This document shows positions 27,498-34,920 of a DNA stretch of 64,000 nt, piece after piece; positions within the stretch are counted from its first letter, which is position 1; each line of letters opens with the position of its first letter. Source of the DNA: Streptomyces sp. NBC_01485. Its GTDB lineage: Bacteria > Actinomycetota > Actinomycetes > Streptomycetales > Streptomycetaceae. A model generated the notes under the pieces. It did no database searches and had not been told where the DNA came from. It saw only the letters and a list, made by a program, of their open reading frames with translations. The translations under genes were made by a program, and so were the position numbers. The stretch covers positions 1,178,001 to 1,242,000 of the forward strand of contig NZ_CP109435.1 of NCBI RefSeq assembly GCF_036227125.1, written 5' to 3'.

Positions 27498-27761
27498 ATG
27501 AGTGAGCCTTGTATCACGTTCCGTGAAGCTGCACAGCGACTGGGCGTACATGAGAACACGATCCGCAACTGGGCCAACCGGGGTATCTTGGCCACCGTGA
27601 CGCTGCCAACCGGTCGGCGGAAGGTGAATTCGGCAGATGTCGAGCGGCTTGAGCAGCAAATGTTCGACGTCCCACGCAGGATGGAAAATCCAAACTCTAT
27701 ACCCGTCCTGCCGACCGCGCACTTGCGGCGGCCAGATGCGGATGTGTACCCCCAGGTCTAA
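27498..27761 (+). CDS. MerR/excisionase-type helix-turn-helix protein
   Basis: The 87-aa protein is a single HTH_17-like winged helix. REAAQRLGVHENTIRNWANR (residues about 9-28) is the helix-turn-helix and TLPTGRRKVNSADVERLEQQM the wing and following helix. The last 30 residues are polar. Such proteins act as excisionases, plasmid/phage regulators or BldC-like regulators. It is first in a three-gene set, with 9 nt to the next gene, so control of the island operon is the simplest role. Start ATG at 27498; the ten or so residues readable upstream are not conserved-looking. Confidence 0.75.
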   Translation: MSEPCITFREAAQRLGVHENTIRNWANRGILATVTLPTGRRKVNSADVERLEQQMFDVPRRMENPNSIPVLPTAHLRRPDADVYPQV

Positions 27762-27770
27762 CCTGAGGAT

Positions 27771-28364
27771 ATGAGTTTTCGCCTCACCTCGAATGAGTAC
27801 TTCGAGACTTGCGGCCCGCGTACAGCTCAAGGGGATATTTACCAAGGCATTCCTTGTACCTACGCAGCCGCACGTTCGAAGATTCTTTTGGCTGAGCATG
27901 AGGCACACGAAGGCCATCAGGACGAGCATCCTCCAGACTGGTCCGAGTGGACTAATCCAGTTCACTCGGTGGCAGTGGTGTGCAATTACACCGAAACCTT
28001 CGCAGACAAGCAGGGCTACAGGCATCCATACCGGCTCATCGCACCGGTCATGCCACTCGATTTGCTTGTCAGTAGAAAGTTGAGCAAAGAAGAAGCGCGA
28101 AGAATCATTGATCAGGGTTCGTCCAGTGGTCTTTTCTATCTTCCCGAGCCTCCCGGTCAGGGCTCTACCAAAAGCGGTGGCGAGTTCGAGAGTCATTGGG
28201 TCGCCTGCTTGTTCCGGATGACTGCGGTATTGCAGGATGTTCTGGATCAGAGGGAGCGCGTTGTGCGGCTAACCGCAGCGGCGAGAAGGGATCTGGTAGC
28301 GAACCTGATCAATGTCGTGAGTCCTTACTACCCCGACACCTCCGATCTCACAGATCTCCTATAG
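27771..28364 (+). CDS. Hypothetical protein of the MFS-gene island
   Basis: The 197-aa soluble protein is not recognised with certainty. It shows a GDIYQGIPC motif (about 22-30), a central strand HSVAVVCNYTETF (about 65-77) and YRLIAPVMPLDLL (about 87-99), then helices and a polar C-terminus. The order GDI-x-x-x-P, hydrophobic strand, APV resembles a loosely defined group of small accessory proteins with a GDI...SxxCD...APV pattern, but the CD pair is replaced by NYTE here. No membrane segment is present. It has a GAGG just before the ATG and is followed after 34 nt by a membrane protein gene. Confidence 0.7.
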   Translation: MSFRLTSNEYFETCGPRTAQGDIYQGIPCTYAAARSKILLAEHEAHEGHQDEHPPDWSEWTNPVHSVAVVCNYTETFADKQGYRHPYRLIAPVMPLDLLVSRKLSKEEARRIIDQGSSSGLFYLPEPPGQGSTKSGGEFESHWVACLFRMTAVLQDVLDQRERVVRLTAAARRDLVANLINVVSPYYPDTSDLTDLL

Positions 28365-28398
28365 GTAGCTCTCAAGCCTTTGAGAGGAGATAGATCCG

Positions 28399-29073
28399 AT
28401 GGCCGTCGAACCTGAGAAAGAAGAGCGTGGGCGACAGACCGAAGCCGATTCCAGCCTTCCCCCCTTATCTCGCGGAGTTTCTGGGGCAGTAGCGTTGAGT
28501 GCGCTTGTAATCGCCTGCTTCGCAACCTTCAAATCCGATAACGATATCGGTACCGCAGCATTGTTCCTTGTTGCAATCGCTTTTGGTGTAGCGGCAATAG
28601 GGGGCACCCTCCCCGCTTCTCTCAAAGTAGGCAACGTCGACTTGGTGATGAAGGCCAAGGAGCAGGGAGTAATCGAAGGTGCCGCTCAAGGCGTAAGTGC
28701 GATAACGCGACAGCTGGAAACAGGCGACCTAGATGCAGCAAGGTTTGCACAGCTTCTGCCACCGTCCGTTCGCGAAACGGTTAGGCCGATGGTCGAAACC
28801 GACCTTGCCGATCTTCGGAAATCTCAGGATACGAAGCGAGCCGAAGAAATAAGAAAGACGACAAAGGAGGCGGCTTCCTATGCCAAGGATGCTGCGGTAG
28901 GAAGGGAGGATCAGAATAAGGTTGTCGATCGCCTGACCGAGCGACTCTCTCGCGACGAGGCGCAACGGGTGGGGCCTACAATCAGGTCCTCCCTCTCAGT
29001 TGTAGGGGAAGCTGCAAAAGAGAACCCAATATTTAGGCGCAGGGTAGAAGCTGGCACCCTCCCGGACATTTAG
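28399..29073 (+). CDS. Hypothetical two-TM protein of the MFS-gene island
   Basis: The 224-aa protein has a charged N-terminus of about 30 residues, a hydrophobic hairpin (about 31-75; GAVALSALVIACFATF and ALFLVAIAFGVAAIGG), then a long polar, probably helical cytoplasmic part rich in Glu/Lys/Arg/Ala. AGAGGAGA at 28383-28390 is a good ribosome site for the ATG at 28399. It is the last gene of the island. Small 2-TM proteins with a helical soluble domain appear as membrane effectors in several phage-defence and toxin systems; that comparison is only structural. Confidence 0.7.
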   Translation: MAVEPEKEERGRQTEADSSLPPLSRGVSGAVALSALVIACFATFKSDNDIGTAALFLVAIAFGVAAIGGTLPASLKVGNVDLVMKAKEQGVIEGAAQGVSAITRQLETGDLDAARFAQLLPPSVRETVRPMVETDLADLRKSQDTKRAEEIRKTTKEAASYAKDAAVGREDQNKVVDRLTERLSRDEAQRVGPTIRSSLSVVGEAAKENPIFRRRVEAGTLPDI

Positions 29074-29294
29074 TCCCCTGTTGCTGATTTTCTACATGAT
29101 CTTAACGCGTGGGGTTACGGCAGTTGGGGGTCGAGTTCTGCCTTGATGACAGGACAGTCAATGAGTCGGGCGCCGTAGGCCCGGAGGGAAACTCGCTGGA
29201 CTGCGATCAACGGTATTCGGCTGCATGGAAATAGGGCGAAAGCGGGACAGAGCCGGAGGGTTGCTGAAGGTTACATTCACCAAGGTGTTGCGCG

Positions 29295-29573
29295 CTGCAT
29301 CAGGAGATCCCCGAGGACAAGCTCTCGCGCGTCTCCGCCTACGACTGGTTCGGCTCGGTCGCCCTGGTGCCGCTGGCGACGGCGCTGGCGGGCCCGGCGG
29401 AAGGCGCCTTCGGCCGCGCACCGGCCCTGTGGGGCTGCGCCGGGCTCGTCGTGGTGGTGACGGCGGCGGTCCTGTGCGTGCCGGAGGTACGGAACCTGAC
29501 CCGGCGTACGAAGCGGGTGACGCGGGGCACGCCGGCGGAGGACGCGGATCAGGAGAAGGCGCGGGCGGTCTGA
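29295..29573 (+). pseudogene. 3' fragment of the interrupted MFS transporter gene
   Basis: From about 29295 the plus strand reads LHQEIPEDKLSRVSAYDWFG and then ALVPLATALAGPAEGAFG, followed by a last hydrophobic helix (LWGCAGLVVVVTAAVLCVPEV) and a basic tail ending in TGA at 29571-29573. This is the terminal part of an MFS exporter of the same type as the fragment at 26771-27048. There is no start codon or ribosome site for it alone. Together the two fragments mark both sides of the island insertion. Confidence 0.75.
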
Positions 29574-29612
29574 CGGCGACTTCCCAAAGGGAAAAGAAGA
29601 CGAGCCCCCCGT

Positions 29613-30461
29613 TCAGCCGATGCCGAACGCGCCCTCGGGTGGTACGGGCGACGGTACGGCGTCCTCGTCCCGTACCGGGCGCGCGTCGCCGATGAAGCGG
29701 CGCAGGCCGGGACCGTGCTCCACCCGGGCCGGGAACGCGTCGGCGGCGGTGCGGCGGGCCAGGGCGGTCACGTCGAGCGGGTGGTGCGCGGCGACGAGCA
29801 CGGCGTTGCCGAACCGGCGGCCGCGCAGGACGGCCGGCTCGGCGATGAGCAGCAGCTCCTCGAACACCGCGGCGAGGTTGGCGAGTTGGGACCGCAGGAA
29901 GCCGAAGGGCGCCCCGTCGGCGAGGTTCGCCAGATAGACGCCGTCGCCGCGCAGGACACGTCCGGCCTCCTGGGCGTAGGTGAGGGACGTCAGGTGGGCG
30001 GGGACGCGGGAGCCGCCGAAGACGTCGGCGACGAGCGCGTCGGCGGAGCCGTCCGGGGCCGCCTCCAGCCAGGCCCGCGCGTCGGCGGCGTGCAGCGCGA
30101 CGCCCGTCCCGGCCGGCACGGGCAGGTGCTCGGCGACCAGGTCCAGCAGACCGCGGTCGAACTCGACGACGTCCTGCCGGGAGCCCGGCCGGGTCGCGGC
30201 CAGGTACCGGGGCAGGGTGAGGGCACCGCCGCCGAGATGCAGCACGTCCAGCGGACGGCCCGGCTCGGCGACGGTGTCCAGGACGTGCCCGAGACGCCGC
30301 GTGTACTCGAACTCCAGGTACGTCGGGTCGTCCAGGTCGACGTACGACTGCGGCGCCCCGTCGACGGTCAGCAGCCAGGCCCGCTCCCGGTCGACGTCGG
30401 GCATCAGCTTGGCGGTGCCGTGGTCGACGCTTCGGGTGACAGGTATGGGCTCGTCGTTCAC
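29613..30461 (-). CDS. Spermidine synthase-like methyltransferase-fold protein
   Basis: The 282-aa protein has the spermidine synthase fold. It contains YVDLDDPTYLEFEYTRRLGHVL, the glycine motif VLHLGGGALTLPRYLA (about 73-88), the acidic residue at the end of the next strand (VVEFDRGLLDLV), ADARAWLE and DALVADVFGGSRVPAHLTS. The usual catalytic tyrosine/aspartate block is only partly kept, so true polyamine synthesis is uncertain. It is downstream of the tuf gene on the same strand with 41 nt between, so they may share transcripts. Confidence 0.82.
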   Translation of the reverse strand: MNDEPIPVTRSVDHGTAKLMPDVDRERAWLLTVDGAPQSYVDLDDPTYLEFEYTRRLGHVLDTVAEPGRPLDVLHLGGGALTLPRYLAATRPGSRQDVVEFDRGLLDLVAEHLPVPAGTGVALHAADARAWLEAAPDGSADALVADVFGGSRVPAHLTSLTYAQEAGRVLRGDGVYLANLADGAPFGFLRSQLANLAAVFEELLLIAEPAVLRGRRFGNAVLVAAHHPLDVTALARRTAADAFPARVEHGPGLRRFIGDARPVRDEDAVPSPVPPEGAFGIG

Positions 30462-30502
30462 CGGCCCAGTTTCTCACCGTGCGGAGGCCGGCGGCTCCGC
30501 CG

Positions 30503-31672
30503 TCACAGCACGGCTGTCACGGTCCCCGCCCCCACGGTCCGCCCGCCCTCACGGATGGCGAACCCGAGACCGGGCTCCAACGGCACCTCGCGCCCCAGCT
30601 CGACGGTCATGACGACCCGCTCCCCCGGCCGCGCCACGGCGACCTCCCCCAGGTCCACGTCCCCGACCACGTCCGCGGTACGGATGTAGAACTGCGGCCG
30701 GTACCCGGTCGAGACGGGCGTCGTACGGCCGCCCTCCCGGGCCGACAGCACGTACACCTGCGCCGAGAACCGCCGCCGGGGCACCACGCTCCCGGGCGCC
30801 ACCACCACGTGCCCCCGCCGTACCGCGTCGCGCGGCACGCCGCGCAGCAGCAGCGCGACGTTGTCCCCGGCCTGGGCCTCCGCCATGGGCTTGCCGAACG
30901 TCTCCAGGCCGGTCACCACGCTCTCCACGCCCGCGCCGAGCACGTCGACCCGCTCGCCCACGCGGACCGTGCCCCGCTCCACCGCGCCGGTGACGACGGT
31001 CCCCCGCCCGGTGATGGTGAGCACGTTCTCGACGGACAGCAGGAACGGCGCGTCCAGATACCGCTCGGGCATCGGCACGTACGTGTCCACCGCGTCGAGC
31101 AGCGCGTCGATCGACGCCGTCCACCGCGGGTCGCCGGCCAGGGCCTTGAGCCCCGACACCCGTACGACGGGCGCGGAGTCGCCGCCGTAGCCGTGCTCGG
31201 TGAGCAGGTCGCGGACCTCCAGCTCGACGAGGTCGATGAGCTCCTCATCGCCCAAGTCGGCCTTGTTCAGGGCGACCACGATGTGGTCGACCCCCACCTG
31301 CCGGGCGAGCAGGACGTGTTCGGCGGTCTGCGGCATGATCCCGTCGAGCGCGGAGACGACGAGGATCGCCCCGTCGAGCTGCGCGGCGCCGGTGACCATG
31401 TTCTTGACGTAGTCGGCATGGCCCGGCATGTCGACGTGCGCGTAGTGCCGGGTGTCGGTCTCGTACTCGACGTGCGCGATGTTGATGGTGATGCCGCGCG
31501 CGGCCTCCTCCGGGGCGCGGTCGATCCGGTCGAACGGCACGAACGTGCCGGTGCCGCGGTCGGCGAGGACCTTGGTGATGGCGGCGGTCAGGGTGGTCTT
31601 GCCGTGGTCGACGTGACCCATGGTGCCGATGTTCAGGTGCGGCTTGGTCCGCACGTAAGCGGTCTTGGGCAT
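30503..31672 (-). CDS. tuf3: Divergent elongation factor Tu (EF-Tu3 type)
   Basis: The 389-aa GTPase has all EF-Tu motifs: GHVDHGKTT (G1), [14 protein letters not shown] (G2), DMPGHADYV (G3), NKAD (G4), and domains 2-3 ending in [16 protein letters not shown]. It differs from the main Streptomyces EF-Tu in many conserved places. The Cys of the usual DCPGH is Met, the N-terminus reads [19 protein letters not shown], and the domain 2/3 region is diverged and slightly shortened. It is not next to rpsL/rpsG/fusA as tuf1 is. This fits the extra tuf3 gene known in Streptomyces, reported as stringent-response linked. Confidence is high for EF-Tu, lower for the tuf3 label. Confidence 0.9.
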   Translation of the reverse strand: MPKTAYVRTKPHLNIGTMGHVDHGKTTLTAAITKVLADRGTGTFVPFDRIDRAPEEAARGITINIAHVEYETDTRHYAHVDMPGHADYVKNMVTGAAQLDGAILVVSALDGIMPQTAEHVLLARQVGVDHIVVALNKADLGDEELIDLVELEVRDLLTEHGYGGDSAPVVRVSGLKALAGDPRWTASIDALLDAVDTYVPMPERYLDAPFLLSVENVLTITGRGTVVTGAVERGTVRVGERVDVLGAGVESVVTGLETFGKPMAEAQAGDNVALLLRGVPRDAVRRGHVVVAPGSVVPRRRFSAQVYVLSAREGGRTTPVSTGYRPQFYIRTADVVGDVDLGEVAVARPGERVVMTVELGREVPLEPGLGFAIREGGRTVGAGTVTAVL

Positions 31673-32479
31673 GGCTGTACCTCGAAGCGTGTCCGTAGGA
31701 AGTTCCGTCAGGAAGCGGGGACCCCGAGGAGCTGGCCGACCCTCCCCCTGCGGGGTCCGCCGGACGATCCGGAGAGGGTCAGCTTCGGGCGCCGTCGACA
31801 GCGGCCACGAGGAGCGGAACGGCAGCCTTCGGCACATCCGCGACGGCGGATGCTGCGTGAGGGAAGGCGTACCGGAACATGGTGCCGATCATCGCCGACG
31901 GTTCGTTCGGCGTCGAATGGTTTTCGGCGGATTGAGGAGGGGTGCGACCCTGATGCCCGGCATCAACGCCGAGGCGGTCATGAGACGACCATACGGCGAT
32001 CACACATGTCCGTCCGTTACTGTCGCGGGATGGTTGTAGTGCAAGAAAACACCGATATGTAGCCTTGTGCCAAACGCGCAGCTCACAGCGGGAATTAAGA
32101 GGGGCAACAGGCCGCCGAGGTCGCCTCCTGCGACAGGCCCGGCTGCCGTGCGGCACCCGGAATACGAAGCCCCGCCGGGCGGAGGCTTCCGGACCTCGGC
32201 GCGGCGGGGCTACCGGTACGCGCACCCAGAATGCGACCGGAGCTTCTGGTTCAGCACCGTGCGCGGGACATATGCCGGTACGGATCGATCACACGCGGCG
32301 TGAATACCCCTCAGGCGCGCCTGCGGCGGCCGATCGGCTGGAGCCCGCCCCGCCGGAGTCCTTCCGGGACCTCCGACGGAGCGGGCCGCTCACAGCCCCG
32401 CAGCAATTGCTGACGAACCATCAGAAAAAGCGCCAGGGCTGGCGCTGACATCTGAACATGCAGCGTCCAAGTTTGTCGA
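31673..32479. other. Intergenic region, tuf3 leader and prophage left edge
   Basis: About 800 bp without a convincing gene. It holds the upstream region of tuf3, with a CGAGG ribosome site just before its ATG. A frame at 32067-32303 (78 aa, Arg/Gly/Pro-rich, containing RGYRYAHPECDRSFWFST) lacks a ribosome site; I leave it unassigned. There are two GC-rich hairpins, 32168-32211 (AGCCCCGCCG and its complement) and the repeated element at 32345. The transition from chromosome to phage-like DNA falls somewhere here. No tRNA gene or att core was recognised. Confidence 0.5.
32345..32385. repeat. 41-bp hairpin repeat, copy 1
   Basis: An exact 41-bp match to 33999-34039. The two halves are near-complementary (CCGCCCCGCCGGAGTCC against GGACCTCCGACGGAGCGG), so the transcript can fold into a long hairpin. 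It may be a terminator or a mobile small repeat. It lies 95 bp before the XRE gene at 32480. Confidence 0.8.
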
Positions 32480-32731
32480 GTGCCTCGCGACACCCCGGAC
32501 TGGATCATCGAGCGGCGTCGCGACCTGGGCGAACGCATCGCTGATCTGCGGGCCGCCGCACACTACGACCAGATCTCCTTCTGCGAGGCGACCGGGCTGA
32601 GCCGTCGCCACCTCCAGCGCATCGAGTCCGGCGAGGCCGACCCCCGCTACGGCGACCTGCTGAGGATCGCCGCCGTCCTGAACCAGGAGCTCTCCGTCTT
32701 CGGCGTCACAGGGACTCCGCCAACGCGGTAA
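32480..32731 (+). CDS. Small XRE family regulator
   Basis: The 83-aa protein is almost entirely an XRE/Cro-C1 helix-turn-helix (RRRDLGERIADLRAAAHYDQ, then FCEATGLSRRHLQRIESGEA and LLRIAAVLNQEL). GTG start at 32480. It is transcribed away from the minus-strand small genes to its right and converges with the gene at 32787-33005. It could be a prophage or accessory-region repressor. Confidence 0.8.
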   Translation: MPRDTPDWIIERRRDLGERIADLRAAAHYDQISFCEATGLSRRHLQRIESGEADPRYGDLLRIAAVLNQELSVFGVTGTPPTR

Positions 32732-32774
32732 GGCCCCGCCCATCCGCCACGGGGGGAGGCAGACAGACGGGGCC
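32732..32774. terminator. Possible hairpin terminator
   Basis: GGCCCCG right after the XRE stop pairs with CGGGGCC at 32768-32774, with further G/C pairing inside. It sits between two convergent genes (stops at 32731 and 32787). Confidence 0.4.
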
Positions 32775-32786
32775 GTTCGAGGGGTG

Positions 32787-33005
32787 CTAGCGCCCACTAC
32801 GCCGGCGCGGCGGCTGAAGCCCGCTCCCACCGCACGTGGTGCAGCTGAGCTCGTGGCGTTCGCCGCCCGGGGCGATGACCAGCCGCACGCAGAATCCGAA
32901 GCACGCCCGGCAGCGCCGTGGGCTCGGCTCGGTGAGCGAGATGGTGCGCCTCGCCATCAACTCGGCGACGGCCGACGCGTACTGTGGATCGGTCCACTCC
33001 TGCAT
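32787..33005 (-). CDS. Small Cys-rich (zinc-ribbon-like) protein
   Basis: The 72-aa protein has two cysteine pairs, CRAC (about 32-35) and CTTCGGSG (about 55-62), plus a further Cys at about 39. The second resembles the CxxCxGxG zinc knuckle of DnaJ-type proteins. A small zinc-binding accessory protein is likely; function unknown. Upstream genes on the same strand are also small Streptomyces accessory genes. Confidence 0.65.
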   Translation of the reverse strand: MQEWTDPQYASAVAELMARRTISLTEPSPRRCRACFGFCVRLVIAPGGERHELSCTTCGGSGLQPPRRRSGR

Positions 33006-33076
33006 GCGTGCCTCCTCATCCGCTGGGCAGCGTAGGGCCCCGGGCCCAGACCGTCAGCCGGGTTCACCCGTACGTG

Positions 33077-33562
33077 TCAGTTCGGGCCGCCGTCCATGCA
33101 CGAGCCACAACTCTGCGGCGTGTGCTCGCAGTCGGCGGCTACAGGGATCGACGTGTCGGTCGGCGCGAGCCACAGCAGGGCGTCGACCTCGTAGCCGGCC
33201 TTCTGGATCGAAGCCTTCGTGTGCTCCAGCTCGAAGGAGTTGTGCCGGGACGGGTCAGGTCGCTCCGGCACGTGATGGACGAACCGGCCCTGTGCCCTGC
33301 ACAGTCGCTCGTACACCTTGGTGTGCAGGATGAGCGCGTGCCATCCCTCGTCGACGATCCTCGAGGGCCGCAGACCCCGGCCGGGGCGCTTGGCGCAGGC
33401 CGCGACGAACTTGAGGGCCTCCTCTGTGATGCGCTCGGCGAGAGCCTGCTCCATGCCCTTGTTGTTGTCGAGCACGGTGGCGACGACGCCCGCGAAGGCC
33501 TCGGCCGGGATGAGATCGCGTGGCGTCGTTGCGGCGATGGCCTGGGGGGTGCTTGTCTGCAT
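33077..33562 (-). CDS. Hypothetical protein with DEGWHA-ILHT motif
   Basis: The protein (161 aa from ATG at 33562) contains RIVDEGWHALILHTKVYERL followed by CRAQGRFVHHVPERPD, a pattern of conserved Trp/His residues seen in the glycine-rich-domain-like proteins common in actinobacteria. The C-terminus ends with a Cys/His-containing tail (CEHTPQSCGSC). The conserved His cluster suggests metal binding, but no activity is known to me. An upstream in-frame start at 33592 is less likely. Confidence 0.65.
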   Translation of the reverse strand: MQTSTPQAIAATTPRDLIPAEAFAGVVATVLDNNKGMEQALAERITEEALKFVAACAKRPGRGLRPSRIVDEGWHALILHTKVYERLCRAQGRFVHHVPERPDPSRHNSFELEHTKASIQKAGYEVDALLWLAPTDTSIPVAADCEHTPQSCGSCMDGGPN

Positions 33563-33673
33563 GCGTCCTCCGATTGCAGTTGGTGTGGACACCTCGGCGG
33601 GCTGTGCTTGGCGGTACGCCCGCCGAGGCTCTGGCTGCCCGCCCTCCGGAGGGCGGGAGTATGGGGCCGCGGC

Positions 33674-33979
33674 CTACAGCAGCCGGGCGACGGCTTCCGG
33701 CAGGAACAGGTCGCGGGCGCGGTGTTCAGCCCACAGACCGCCGCGGTCGTCGGCGTAAGCCGCGTAGTGAGGGCAGCGGTCGCAGTTACGGGTGTGCGGC
33801 GGGGGAACCTCGCCGGGGTGGTCATCAACGATGTGCCGGGCGACTGCCAGCTGTTCGGTGAAGCAGCCGACATCCGCGGTGACCATCTCGCCGAACGCCC
33901 GCAGCAGCCGCACGCACTCGTCGCACCCGAACATGAACGGCGCTGGAGGCGGCAGCGGCTGGTCCTCGATGGGGTCCAT
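33674..33979 (-). CDS. Small CxxC protein, Streptomyces accessory type
   Basis: The 101-aa protein has FGCDECVRLLRAFGE (CxxC at about 19-22) and NCDRCPHYAAY (CxxC at about 65-68), then an acidic-aromatic C-terminus ending FLPEAVARLL. The paired CxxC motifs suggest a zinc site. It resembles small proteins found in clusters with DUF6415 and XRE-TPR genes. Function unknown. Confidence 0.65.
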   Translation of the reverse strand: MDPIEDQPLPPPAPFMFGCDECVRLLRAFGEMVTADVGCFTEQLAVARHIVDDHPGEVPPPHTRNCDRCPHYAAYADDRGGLWAEHRARDLFLPEAVARLL

Positions 33980-33998
33980 CGGTCTCTCTTCGTGGAGG

Positions 33999-34039
33999 CC
34001 GCCCCGCCGGAGTCCTTCCGGGACCTCCGACGGAGCGGG
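33999..34039. repeat. 41-bp hairpin repeat, copy 2
   Basis: Identical over 41 bp to 32345-32385. This copy lies between two minus-strand small genes (33979 start and 34125 stop), where it would act as an intercistronic hairpin. Confidence 0.8.
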
Positions 34040-34124
34040 TTCCCGCCGGGCAGAGACTTCCGGTACTCCACCCAGCGGGGCTTGGGGTGCGGCCCTGACC
34101 CGAGACGGCCGCCATGGGGGTGCG

Positions 34125-34211
34125 TCAGAACGGTGTCCGCGCCAGCACCAGGGCGAGGACCGGGGCAGTCACGGCCGCGACGTACAGGAGGAGGCCGGTG
34201 ACCGCCTTCAC
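34125..34211 (-). CDS. 28-aa membrane peptide
   Basis: A GTG at 34211 overlaps the TGA of the upstream gene (GTGA) and opens a 28-codon frame. It starts VKAVTGLLLYVAAVTAPVLA and ends LVLARTPF. It is one hydrophobic helix with a basic residue at each end. The stop-start overlap and its place at the end of a coupled gene run support translation. Function is unknown; such peptides can modulate membrane complexes or be toxic. Confidence 0.5.
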   Translation of the reverse strand: MKAVTGLLLYVAAVTAPVLALVLARTPF

Positions 34212-34390
34212 GAGGTGCTCCCGGCGCGGTGGCAGGAGCAACGGCAGCGGGCCACGAGGAGGATGCCCGTGGAGTGCGGCAGCGGCACGTCCTTGGTCTG
34301 ACGGCACCACGCGTGCATGTCCCCGTAACCGGGCTCCCGCGCTACCGTGCACTCCGCCGAGAGGGAATCGGTGCCGGTCGCGGCGGTCAC
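34208..34390 (-). CDS. Small protein with C-terminal CxCxCH motif
   Basis: A 60-aa protein from GTG at 34390, overlapping the stop of the DUF6415-like gene (GTGA) and overlapped in turn by the 28-aa peptide. The end reads ARCRCSCHRAGSTS, a compact Cys/His cluster often seen in small Streptomyces proteins next to DUF6415 genes. Possible metal site; function unknown. Confidence 0.6.
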   Translation of the reverse strand: MTAATGTDSLSAECTVAREPGYGDMHAWCRQTKDVPLPHSTGILLVARCRCSCHRAGSTS

Positions 34391-34779
34391 GGGCGCCCGC
34401 CGCCGATCTTGTCGTAGTGGTCGCACAGAGCGTTCAGGACGCGGGCCAGACGCCGGGCGTGAGTGATCGCCCCGTCGGCTCTCTGGCCCGGCCCGGTACG
34501 CAGCTTGCCGCGCGCCTCCCCCACACAGGCCAGCACGCAGTAGCGGTTGACGCTCTCCCGCTCCAGCCTCTCGGCCGCCCGCTCGACGATGGGGATGAGC
34601 AGTTCCAGGTACCCGCGCACGACCCGCGTCAGCTTGCCCAGCTCGTCGCCGACCGGGGCCAGGGCGACGGCGTCGTCGTCCAGCAGGATCCCCACGGTCT
34701 CCCGCATCACGGCGATGTCGGGGGGATCGGCTGGGCCTCGCTCTGCCGCCGCTGGGGCCCGGGTTGTACTGTTCGCCAC
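34387..34779 (-). CDS. DUF6415-like protein
   Basis: The 130-aa, mostly helical protein reads IAVMRETVGILLDDDAVALA, then LTRVVRGYLELLIPIVERAA and ITHARRLARVLNALCDHYDK. This pattern matches the DUF6415 family common in Streptomyces accessory regions. No function is established. It heads a translationally coupled trio with the two smaller genes downstream. Confidence 0.7.
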   Translation of the reverse strand: MANSTTRAPAAAERGPADPPDIAVMRETVGILLDDDAVALAPVGDELGKLTRVVRGYLELLIPIVERAAERLERESVNRYCVLACVGEARGKLRTGPGQRADGAITHARRLARVLNALCDHYDKIGGGRP

Positions 34780-34868
34780 GTTGACGCTCCTAGCTAGCGT
34801 TGACCGTGCCCCGGGGCCCTGCCAGGCCGCCGGGGTTTGTCTGCCATCTCAGAGTGCCGACATGCAAA

Positions 34869-34904
34869 GGCCGGAACTATCAGACCTCACTGATAGCTCC
34901 GGCC
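34869..34904 (-). terminator. Hairpin terminator downstream of XRE-TPR gene
   Basis: Fifteen-base arms (GGCCGGAACTATCAG and CTGATAGCTCCGGCC, a single G-U-tolerated mismatch) enclose ACCTCA. On the minus strand the stem is followed by TTTGC. It begins 17 nt after the stop of the regulator gene. Confidence 0.8.
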
Positions 34905-34920
34905 ATTGTTTAACTCTGCG

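Larger units (their letters stand above)
27049..29294. mobile_element. Lower-GC island of about 2.2 kb inside the broken MFS gene
   Basis: The segment between the two MFS fragments has visibly lower GC (33 of 60 bases at 28561-28620, against 48 of 60 at 6961-7020) and different codon use. It contains about 450 bp without a convincing gene (27049-27497), three co-oriented genes (27498-29073) and about 220 bp of noncoding DNA before the MFS C-terminus resumes. No transposase, integrase, terminal inverted repeats or target duplication was found, so the mechanism of entry is unknown. Edges are estimated from where MFS similarity stops. Confidence 0.65.

Noticed and set aside
32067..32303. 78-aa frame near the prophage edge
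   Set aside because: No ribosome site, Arg/Gly/Pro bias typical of noncoding high-GC DNA and overlap with a hairpin; left unassigned.
31673..32479. tRNA gene as attachment site
   Set aside because: GC-rich hairpins are present, but no cloverleaf or TTCGA-type loop was found in this stretch.
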